This document shows positions 41,401 through 53,400 of a stretch of 64,000 nucleotides of DNA, one piece after another. Source of the DNA: Zeugodacus cucurbitae (lineage: Eukaryota; Arthropoda; Insecta; Diptera; Tephritidae); contig NC_071668.1 in NCBI RefSeq assembly GCF_028554725.1, forward strand, positions 9,903,001 through 9,967,000. Reading direction: 5' to 3'. Under the pieces are notes generated by a model. The model was not told the DNA's origin and did not search any database. It worked only from the letters and a program-made list of their open reading frames with translations. The first letter of the stretch is position 1, and each line of letters starts with the position of its first letter. The position numbers were made by a program, and so were the translations under genes.

Positions 41401-44400
41401 AGAAGGACCTGTCTTCACTTGGTATTACCAATTGGCGCCAAACCGCCAAATGGAGAGATGCGTGGCGCACTGTTGTGGACTCGGCTATAACCGCGTAAGC
41501 GGTTTCTACGCCAGTTAAGAAGAAGAAGAATCCGATTTGAGTACTCTGCCAATACTATTAAGTACATCACAAATTACCATTACTGATTACAACTACTATT
41601 ACGACTACTGACCAGAAAACAATAACTTTTACTACTTTTAATTGCAACTACCTACTTCTTACTACACCATTTTCGAAAAAATGACTACTAGTACCCTCAT
41701 ATTCATTGCGAATTATCTCCGATTGCATGGAAGTACTTTTTTACACACTTGTCACTTCCACAACTTTGTAAATGGAAATGAGCGCAAAAGCAAAAGAAAA
41801 AACTAAAACGAAGAACAATAAATGTGTCTGCAGAGAAATATACGAACGTAAAAAAACCAGGTACTTAGGCACTCAGTCACTTTGCCACCTAACAACTCTG
41901 CAATTCATCAGCTGCACGAGAAGTCAGTGCAACAGCAGTGAAAGAAAGGGTCCAGTAATTTTTCACCTTTTTTGTGTTGCAAGGCATTTTTCATTTTCGC
42001 AGTTTACACCGCTTTTTTTCTACGAGCATTTCTCCCATTTCTTGTGGTCAATAGTTTGCCGGTAGCACTTCGAGATTCAGTTAAATATATACATATATAC
42101 ATATATATATAAATATTATTACAACTCCAGTGCCTTTGCTAAACACCCTTTGGCTGATAGTGACACACTAGTACTTCTCTCCCTCCAGTAGAGAACTCCC
42201 CAATATTTAATGTTTCCACAAGGTTTACTTGCTTTTCTTTTTGTTGCTATTGTAGTCTAGTCCGAGCGACAGGCAAAAGTGAAATAAATCAAGTTTTGTT
42301 AAGCTGACCGCACACCTTGCCACACAAATATCAAATCGCAAACACACACTTACAGGCTTGAAGAGCGCCCTTTCGACTTTTCTATATGTAGATATATAGT
42401 AAAGCTAAAATTTATACCTTTGCTGCCCTTCACCGTTGCTTGTTATATTTGCTTGCATTTTTTCGGTTTTTCCGTCTGTCTGTCTCTCTGTCTGTCTGAG
42501 TGCCTTTATGTCCCTTCTACAATTTACCAGCCAGCTTCAATTCTTCCGCTACTTTTTCACAATTGAATACTTTACTCTTTGGAGCTTTTTCCCCGCTGGC
42601 ATTTTGTCGGTCCGTTTGTCTGCTCGCTGCGTTGGTTGGTTAGGTAATGGATTTTGATTTTTATTTGCTTCGTTCGGTCGCCGGTTTGGTATTTCTCTTG
42701 TCGGTTTGCGGTTGTTAGTAGTATGACTCACATACTCTCTTCATGTAGAACTTCATCGCTTATGTAATTTGCGAAATTGAATTAAATTTATGCAATTATG
42801 GAAATTAAAAGCGTTTTTTTGGGTGCATAGTTACATTCCCTGATAACTGAAGAGGTTATGTGTAAATGACAGGGGAAAAAGTTGCACATATAAACAGAGA
42901 TTTTTCATTCACTTTAACTTTACCTTTATATAATTTGAATTATTTTACTCCAAATAAGGAAAAATATCATAGAAATTTAATAATTAGAGTTTAATTTCTA
43001 TAGTTAATAAAGGTATTACATGGACGCCAAAATATTGCAAAAAGGCGAATCGAACATACCAGTCGCTTAAGTCGAAGAGCCTGACAGAGGTTAGGTTAGG
43101 TGAAGGATAAGATGAAGGATATGTAGATCTCCGCAACTGCCGAAAATCTCACTGAGACAAATTCGATTGTCCTTTGTGATACTCCTGACGGAACTCTAAA
43201 ACTCTTGTGATACGACAAAGCTCTTGGAATCTATTATAAAGTTCTTAACCCCTTGATGTTTCATTTAGCGCAACGAAATTCGCTTCCAACCGTTCGCACA
43301 CAACTTGCACTAAACAAACCTCTTTTCATCAAATGTACACTTCTACACTCCACGAGTTAGACTCGTGATAATCATGTTAGGCACAGAAATTGTACCACAA
43401 GTCAGACTCGTGGAAATACGTCAAGGGGTTAAGTCGGCTAATGTCAATTCCAGTCACTTCACTGGGCCAGTTGAGGAAGGTCTAATCAAAAACGACTTAA
43501 TATATTTTGAACAGGTATTGAAGTAAAGATATATCAGTATCGATTCATTTTATTCCATTGATCTCATATTTCATTTTCTTACATTTTCATAGCTTTCCTT
43601 ATACTCCGAAAACCCTAAATCGATCTTATTGAAGAACCGAAGACCTTTCGTGTGATTTTGGGACAAAGTTTCCACCATTATTTCAAAATTAACTTGTAAT
43701 ATATCTATTTCATATCTAATACCACAATATTAGTAGCAAACTGAAACCATTTAGTCGACATCCTTTTTTGTAGATCATCCACTTATTCTAATATTAAATC
43801 TTCACTGAAGTTTCTAAATACATGAAATTCTATAATAAATACATAATGTAATATAAGTCTATATATGTAGGTCTTGAATTCATCCATATTCTTGTATAAT
43901 ACCAGCAAGTATACAAAGACCTCTACATTGGCCATTCATTAAGCCTTCACAACTTTCAAGATCTTTTTATTTTATTTTCACTTATTTACTAGTCTCTATA
44001 CATTTCGTGTTCGTTTTTGTTTATATTTTTATTTTTGCTATTTGACATCCGCAATTAGTGACACTTTCTGACTTTCAATTCCATTTGAGCCATTCCAACT
44101 ATTTAGCACATACATTTTATTTGTCTATGACAGACAGTAAGAAAAGTCGACGGACAATTTCACAACACGAATTACGAACAAAAGCCAGCAAAAGTTATAG
44201 AAACATTTTCAAAGAAAAAACAAGAAGAAGAAGAAGCAGATGTTAAGCGAAGTATGTACGTGTATAACAAATTTTGTGTGAAGGCGCAGAGAATAGTAAC
44301 AAATTGACGGCCATCAACATTAAAGTAATGAAAGTAAATCTTTTGAAATTTCATTTCATTGCAAGCCATTAAATTCCACGTCTATTTGTTGCTTTTTGTG

Positions 44401-47400
44401 AACTTAAAATGACATGAATTCGTTTGGAATAAGACAAATGTAAAAATTTCGGAACAAGATTTGTATGAAAAGTATTTGCTTCAATTAATTTTGATCTCGA
44501 TTAAAATTACATACAAGTTATATACTGAATACTGTCTACAGTTCGCCAAGCGAGTGACGTAACGAACGCTTTATATCCTGCTATACACACTGATCGCTTA
44601 GGGAAAGCTATTTTGATCTGTCAGAACTGGATTGTTTATTAAATCTTTGGAATGACAGATACTCTTTGAATAATCATTAGGCATACACAGTTTAAGCCGA
44701 CACCTAGTCTCTAGCGCATTTCTAATAAACGACTTTTTCTGATAGCCACACCGATATTTAATCCAAAATAGTTAGTAATTTATATATGCTTTGAACAGCT
44801 AGGACGCTTAACAATCAATTTTTTTGACATGCAGCATACCATTGAGCAAAACAGCCTTCATCATCCCACGTCATAACTGGAAATAATTTTATGCAACGTT
44901 GTGGTCCTCCCATGTTGTTTGGCTCACCGGGATTCCAATCGGTAAAGGATACTGGCGCACCACCCAAACCCCAGAGAAAAGTTACTTCATCTTCTAGTCG
45001 ATTGCCGCTTAGCCAGTACGGACGAGATTGAAGATCTGAAAATATTGTAAATTAAGGGGTTATATACAGTTAGAATTTTCAAAAAATCGATTTTTTTATT
45101 TCATTTTCTTAATGTAAATATATTTAAGAATACACACAGAAAATTTCATATCGTTCCGGTGAATATTTTCAAAGCTACAAGCAAATGAAAAATTTTAAAA
45201 GGCGTTTCAGAGTGCTTGGAAGTACAAGGTCCGAGCGGCAGCGCGTTTTTCTCAAACCGATTAGATTTTCTAGACCGATTAGTCTCAAATTAACACGACC
45301 TTCTTAAATATATTTTTTAGTAATTAATCGAAGATTTTTTCTCTCCGATAAATATTTTTTTTTTTATAAACAATTTAAGGCCGAAATTTCGGTGAAAAAT
45401 CGATTTTTTTTTTTTTGAGAAACCGCCATTTTGTCAAAAAAATTTATTTTGCTTATTCCTTCGATTAATTACTAGATTTAACATTATTTTAACGAAATCT
45501 GTTTGGTTTTTTAATTTCATATGATCCAGTTCCGAGATATAGTGGTCACCGCAAAACGTCTTTTTTGAGAGGAGCTCCTGGAGATCACCTGTAGCTCTTT
45601 TTCAAATAAATATTTTTACTAGTATTAAGTCTTAAAATACAGTTGAAAGATACCATAATATGTGTATACATTTTTGGATCAATAAATTAAAAAGTTTTCT
45701 CAGAAAAAATTCTGGAAAATTCACTTTTTTTCGGCCGTCTAACTGTATATAACCCCTTAATTGAGGAAGCTTCCGAAACAGAAAATCATGAAAGTCAAAA
45801 CTTCTATTTGTAGACTTATCATAGAAAGAGCTCAAGAGCTCAAGAGCTCTTTCTATGATAAGTCTACAAATAGAAGTTTTGACGGAGGAAAGCAGAACAT
45901 GAAATTCTTGACGGTCGGTGAAATATTTAGTACATTTTTAAGCATTATATATATGCATATATACGTGTAAATAAAATCTCAAAACTTACGGTAGAAGGTA
46001 ATAAAATCAATAAACCAACTCCAATGATAGCAGTGTCGCATTCTGTTGACTACAAAAAACATAGGCAGAGAACCAATTCATCTGCAAGCAAAGTTAGTAT
46101 TTAGTGGAAAGTTTCTGAGAATTATATCAATTTCGATAATTCGACAATCACTCACTTTCATTAAGCTTACTATAAAACGATCACCGTCGACTTGGCCAAC
46201 TGTTGGAATTACCTATTTTATATATCACTTTTATAAGCACTACTATTTCATTATAACTTACGTCTTGCATCACTGCGACTATCGATTTTTAGTGGGAGAA
46301 CATCTTCCTCTTCGACAGGATTTGAAACGTTTATTTCGTCAGTGTTGACATATTGTGCTAGAACGGCGAGTATCGCGCTTAATATGACTGCTTGCTTCAT
46401 TTCGTTTTACTTCACTGAGGAAACTTTCATATACTGAATATCGAAGTGGCTAGAATTTATACGAGTAGTCAAGTGAAGAAATCAAGAAAATAAATAAATA
46501 ATTTGAATACCATTAGCAATTAGATTGTTGATAAATGTTCGCTTGTTATTTCTATGTTAAGAACTATTAGTAAGCGTTTGTCAATACACTTGATCAAGTG
46601 TTTAATACAATGTGCTTTTGCACTTATCTCCCCTTTATCAATTAGTTACAGGAGTTTACTTATAATGTATTGCATAGAAGATTATTGATCAAACAATTGA
46701 AAGTCGGAACAATAGGTGATCTGACAGATGTGCGCATCGAACTAAATCGCAAATAGATCTATTTTCGTATATTTGCTAGAACATTGTTTTGTGTGTTTAT
46801 CTAGTTTTTGCGATGTAGTGTTTTCATTCCACAATTATAATTTTTTATTATTTTAATAATTTATTTTTCCGGAGTTTTTATTTGTGATAGAGGGTACATT
46901 GTGAGGGTTATGCTCTCACACAATTTTGCTTAACTCTAGGCTACAGCTAACTCCAATATATAATAGGGACGTTTTATAGCAAGCAAGTGACAAAATAACA
47001 CGAACAATATTCCGACATGTTTCTGAAGTAATAACGAAGTTGAGGTATGGTTCTTATAGGACATTTGGCCTGCTCGATTAATTAATTTCAATGTAGAGTC
47101 GACATAATCTATGTATGTCGCATAATTTTCTTGTTCCATAGTTCTTAATTTAATTATTTTGGTATAATCTCATCTAAATTTTACGTCGACAAGCCTAATT
47201 TACTTACTTTAGTATGATCTCATCTAAATTCTGAATTCTTAGTTTCTCGATCTGGTATCAAGTGTTATCTGATTGGTATTTTTAAACGCAGACCGGGTAT
47301 TTAATATTACTATACAAGTTCAGAACTCCGACCTAACATCGAAACTCGAATTTCTGATGGTAGAGCCCTTAAGAAGGTTACAAGAAAAATAATTGTTTTA

Positions 47401-50400
47401 GGAGAACAAAATGTTTCATTGGGTAAGGTAACATCATAAGCGAGCAACATGTAATGACTAATACATAGAGTAATGGATCGACCAGGGATGTTTTTTTAAA
47501 GCGGCTATGTTCAAAATCAAAATTTTCAAAATCTTGTTTATTCAAACAAGCTCCTCAAAAAGAATTATAATAAAATGTCAAGAACCAATTAACAAATAAT
47601 ACACTACAACGACCCTCCAAACATCCATACTAAAATAACTCACATATTTTCCACTTCAATATCAATTCAAAAGCTTTTTTTCTCTCAATACTTTCTTGCT
47701 AGCAGCGGCATAATTGAACATCTTCAGTTGTGGCTGTATAGTCTCGACATTTGCTTATTTTGTTTTTATTATGTTTCTTCAATTTATTTTTATAAATTTT
47801 TATTATTTCATTTTATCTTTTCCTCATCAATCCAGCCCGCTTTCATTGAATACACGCGTTCGATTCCTCCCGTCCAGTTTCGTGTGCTTCAATTCGATTT
47901 TTATACGGCTGGACACCTGCGTCGCGCCGCAAAACATGCTCAGCCTCACCTAAATGCATCTTCATATGTCCGTACATACTTCAGCAATGACCACTCACTC
48001 GCCAACTTCTTGCCTTAACTCGCCTCATTGCTGAGTTTTCCTTTTTCACTTTTTTTTTGCCGAAGTCCAGACGCAACTGATGCCTCAATTGATGCAGGAG
48101 CATTGGGAGCAAGTAAGGCAAAACTAAGTTCGGTTGCAACCAAATATTTTCGCAATGTGGATATAAAATAAAAAAATAATAATGAAAAAAATACGAAAAA
48201 TTATAACTATTTTGAAAGTCCCCAAGCAGGTACTTTGGAACCAGTTATTATCAAACAAATGCCTCAAGTACCAATTTTTTTAAATTATTTATTTTTGGTA
48301 CTAAGTAGTTCATAAATCCAATAAGAAGCGAAATCCTATTTATATTTCTTAATATATTTAATAGCGGATTATTGAATATTTGGCAACCCTGTTTAAGGTA
48401 TTTGCAAATATATTTATGTAAGTACGTCTGTATATATTTGATTTGGTATAAAGTCGGAATTGAAACACGAGTCCATAATTGTTGTTATAAAATGACGAAG
48501 GTAAATACAAGGAACCAGCTGAACTTTTGTTTGCTAACCTTGTTGTTGCTGGCTTTGTTTACTTGCTGTCTGCGATCAGTACATATGCGCATGGTCCGAC
48601 GAGATTACCTTATTGAAATAAAATATATTAAAAATTATTAAAATCAATGTATTTTTCCATCTCGCTTAAAATAAATTATTAATAATTATACGTTTTATTT
48701 CATTTTAAATTTCTAATTTAATTTTTATATAATTTTAAAATTTAATTTCTTATAATTTTAAAATTTCTATATTTCTTTTTATTACTTTGTTTTTGGGCAA
48801 CCCTTTTTTATTTTGTTTACTAAAATGTAAGTAAGCCACTTTTGTTGTATTTATATTTTCTTAGGAACGTGTTGATATTTGAAACGCATGTTTGTTCTTC
48901 TTTTTCTTGCAGCCGACGCTGCTTGCAAAAATGCAGTCACCTGCGATCAGCAGCAACTTACTATGCTGGTTCTGCGCGCCTGGTAATACAGTGCACCATA
49001 GAAAATTCTTGAGTTTTTAATTTTAATTTCAAGTTCTTCTTATTAATTTCTAATATCAGCGATAAAAATTGCAAACAACGTGGAACTCAAGCGAGACTGG
49101 TAAATCATATTATGAGCACCGGTTAGTTATTTATTTTTATATGATTTATAAATAAATTAAAAATATTATTAATTACATAACATATGAAAAATATTTAAAA
49201 TTGAGCGAAAAATAAATTTAATAAACAAAAGAAAATAAAATACATAACTATTTTTTATTTTTAACTTAATAAAAATTTTATTTTATTTTATGCTAAATTA
49301 TCACACATTTGGCAATCATTATTAAGGAATGCGTTGTGCGGTTTGTATTTATGTTGTTTACTAAGAAACGAAATGGTAAACGAAACGAATAAGAATATTT
49401 TGTTATTGGTATGCTGTAAGTGCATAGCGAAGCTTGAAATGCAGTCGGTGTTTACTTGCTACTGCTACTGCAGTACAGCAATGATCAATTTCGGACGATG
49501 GATGTTGTTGATTTTGACCGTCCGCATACAGTGTGATCAGCTCTAATTTAATTTTTAAGCTTAAACTTTTGTATAATTTCAAAAAATAAATAAATAGAAG
49601 AACTTAATTAAATTTGTTGGATGGATGGATGGAAAAATAAAAACAACAACAATTTGATTGCACAAGCATTTCATTAGCAATTTATATGGCTTTTTATTAT
49701 TTGGTATTTTAATAATAATTTTCTATATTTTGTCCTTCCTCATTACAGGGGGTCAGCTCTTTTAATTTCTTGTCAATAAACTTTTGTTTAGTAAAATTAA
49801 CTAAACACATATTTTTCATGCACCCTGTCATATCACACATGATTTGTTGTTGCCATAAAAAATATTGCTGCTCAGGTGTCATATGTGCTGCCTAGTAGTT
49901 TAGGGATCACTTCAAAGTGGAATTGTTGTTGTCTCTGTATATAATTTTGCATTCCTAATTTAATATTTGGCAACCCTTATTTGCATAGAAAGGAATGCAG
50001 GTGCCGTTTGCTGTGTTACTAACAACACAGTATTAGTATGTTTACAATAGAGACAATGTGGGTAAATCGAAACGCGCATTTGTTGTTGCCCAACTTTAAT
50101 GCAGTGGCTGACCACACCTACGAGCTTTTGTTGTTGCCCAACTTTTATTTCGCGACGTCACACACCTGGTTGCTTGCTGCCTTCTGAGCAATTATGGGCC
50201 CCTGGTAATTCAGTGCGCTGCACATATCATAAATTTTCGTCGTTTTCGCTGATTTTTTTTGTTTTGTGACAGGGCGACCCGCAGAAAAATATTTTTTTGT
50301 CCTAAAATTTTTTTTATTTTTTATATAATTATTAAAATTTATTAAATTTTATATAATTTTTTATTAATTAACAGAGTTTTCTTATTTCATTACAGGGGGA

Positions 50401-53400
50401 CTCGCTGTAAAATATTTGTTTACCTTAAACTTTTTAGAATTTCTATATAAATTAACTACAATATTTTTCATACAATCACCTTGTCAAAGCGCACATAATT
50501 TGTTGTTGTCATAAAAAATATCGCTACTGCGGTGTCATGTATGTTGCCTATTGTTTATCAGTCAGCGATCAGCTCAAATTGTTGTTGTTGTTCACTGTGT
50601 AATTTTTTTAATAATTTAATTATATTTGGCAGCCCTCCCTTACATGGAAAGGAATGCAGGTCCCGTTTGCTATGTTAGTATGTTTACTATAGAGACAATG
50701 TGGGTAAACCGAAACGCGCATTTGTTGTTGCCCAACTTTAATGCAGTGGGTGACCACACCTACGAGCTTTTGTTGTTGCCCAATTTTTATTTCGCGACGT
50801 CCCACACCTGGTTGCTTGCTGCCTTCTGAGCAATTATGTTCGCCTGGTACATCACGGCGCAGCAAGCATATTAAATTTTCGTTGCTTTCATTTATTTTTT
50901 TTATTTCTTCACAGGGAGACACGCATACAATATATTTTATTATTAAATTCTTTATAATTTTTAGATAATTTAACTAAATAAATATGTTTCATACAATCAC
51001 CCTGTCTTAGCATACGTAATTTGTTGTTGCCATAAATAATATCGCAGCTCATGTGTTATATGGGCTTTTATTTCGTGACGTCACACACCTGTTTGCTTGC
51101 TGCCTTCTGTGCGTTTATGTTCGCCTGGTGGATCAGCGACATTTCAGAAAACTGCGAAAAATGGATTTTTTGCGTTGTTGTTGGGAATGCGTGGGTACGT
51201 TTGCATGGGTGCTTTGTTCTGATATGAAGCCATTGTATTGTTTAACCCTTGAAGGATTTTTTGCTATAATTTTCATTATTTTTTACTTACGTGATTCAGA
51301 TAGCAGATTGGAAAAATAACAACAACAACACTATTTTAAAATCATATATTTAATTTATTTCGGTTTATAAATTTATCAGTAACAATGATGGCAATGATAA
51401 AAATCTCTTGAAATCTCATATGAATTGAATAAAATTTTAAATTATTTTTTATTTATTTTTTTATTACATATTAAATTAGAAGTGATATTGATAGAAATCA
51501 AAAAGCATGGAGCAGCAGTTTAGAACTGTAGTAATCACACTGAATTTTGACTTATTGGAAAATGTGGGAACTTCTTAACTTTCATATAATCTTTGAGAAG
51601 AACGCTTCAAATGGGCAGTCTTGGCTTCCAGATTGTTGAATATTAAAGTTTTACCTGTATTTTGAAGAGAGAAATTGGAAACTGATTTTCTTAACTAAGT
51701 AGCTTGGAAGGTGTTAGATTGGTCTGATATATTTACCATCTTCGAAGGGAAAGTCTGACCGTTTAGCAATCGTCCTCCGTCCTTGTTCTCTGTCTGTCAT
51801 AGATTAAATACGAAAACCAATCACTTAATTCAATTGGTCGGTCGGAGAGGTACAGACCGTGGAGATATGCACCAAACAGACATCCTCATCGAATGTTTCG
51901 AATAGAAGCAATTCAAGTATGCAACATTCAATAGAGTTCAACTGATCTATTGCCGTAGTGGTTTATCTGCAAAAAAAAAAAATTACCGATCAATATTCAT
52001 TCTATTTTATACATATAAATCTGTGTGTGATTTATTGATAGCACTATACAATATTATTGAATACAGTTTGTGGGCGTAGTAATGATTTCAGTAATGAATC
52101 CAGTAAACCAAGGAAATATGCACCAATATAAATCTCAATTTTCGCAGAGTTGGCAGATAGACTTTCAGTATTATATAACCTCATCTATATATCTGGATTA
52201 TTTTATGAACAACACTATTATACCCTGTTCAACATGTTGCACGAGTACAAAAATCTGATATTATTTACTCATAGTCAGACTCTCTTCCTTTTGAGCCTTC
52301 ATTTAAGCATGTAGTCTTTCATTTTCCCTTTCTCCACTCTCTGCTCGCCGCTACAAGTGAAATCAAAAGTTGAAAAGTTTGTTGCTTTGACTTTTTCTTG
52401 CTCTTCTCGGAACATATACAGTGTCTGACTGCCGGTCTTCCTTCTTTGGAGAATACATAAATGTCTGACTTTTACTGACCACACCGAGTTGTGTGATTCT
52501 TTTTTTGCGCTCGGCTGCTGCCGTCGACGTTGTCGTTATTATAGTTGTTCAACTGGCCCTCAGACAGACATTATTGTAATTGATTTTTCTGGTGTAAAAA
52601 TTTAATCATCGCACAAACAAAGATGGGTATGTGGGTATGGCTGAACGAATATGTGGAATATTTGAGTATGTCTCGGAAGATGTATTGGAAGATGCTTGAA
52701 TACATAGACAGTTGAGTTTGTAAATAGTAAACTAGTAGAAGACTTGATAAATTTGTATTCTTGCAGTAAATATAAACTCATTAATAATGAGAAGTGGGCC
52801 TGCTTGTTAATAAACGGGAGATTTCTTTAAAACGTTGCCTACATTTAGGAGCAATATACATATGGATTTTCAGTGAAATAACATTTTCAACTTTCGAAAC
52901 ATAACTTACAATCACCGTTCAGCTTAGCAATCACATATAAATCCAATATTTAATATGCACCCTTCGCTAGAAGCGCGATTATGCAACAAACTTTCGGTCA
53001 AAGAACCTCAGCTGTACTTATTTACCGCAATAATGCGCGTCAATTAAGACTCGCTTGCGATTGTGTGTGTGTGATAATTGTGGAAAACTTTGCCAACTTG
53101 TGGCTTATTTCGCATGCACACATTTGTGGCACTTAAGTGCACACACAACTTCAAAGCTTAGAGATTCTACACAGCTACTCATATCTACATGTGTGTACAG
53201 AGTTCAAGCATACTCCCCTTAGTTTAGCTCATTTGTTGCAAGCAATTACGTTAATTGCAAAAATGTCAAAGTTCGGCGAAAAGTCGAAATTGTTGTTGTC
53301 AACGAAGTCAACGTCTTTGTAATTATATAATTTCGCTGCACCTTAGTATGCTATATTATATAATAGACATATATGTATAAAAGTATATACATATATATAT

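Larger units (their letters stand above)
44815..46400 (-). pseudogene. Secreted C-type lectin nested in robo2 intron; frame disrupted in exon 3
   Basis: Four exons on the minus strand: 46400-46262 (signal peptide MKQAVILSAILAVLAQ and an acidic linker), 46199-46156, 46081-45990 and 45035-44815. Exons 1 and 2 join in phase 1, and exons 2 and 3 in phase 0. Exon 3 starts MNWFSAYVFC, the first part of a carbohydrate-recognition domain. Exon 4 has LSGNRL, FTDWNPGEPNN (an EPN sugar-binding motif), RCIKLF, WDDEGC and a last cysteine four codons before the stop. Exon 4 needs one carried base, but exon 3 in the MNWF frame leaves two and meets a TGA 24 codons after MNW. Switching frame after SLE reads WFIDFITFY and gives the right phase. 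So there is one extra base (or two missing) near 46010-46020. Calcium-dependent sugar binding in immunity or gut is typical of the family. It may be an active gene with a sequencing error. Confidence 0.75.

Noticed and set aside
48372..48641. Small protein with a hydrophobic signal-like stretch
   Set aside because: It lies within a diverged unit of the 655-base tandem array, and the frame is not kept in the other units.
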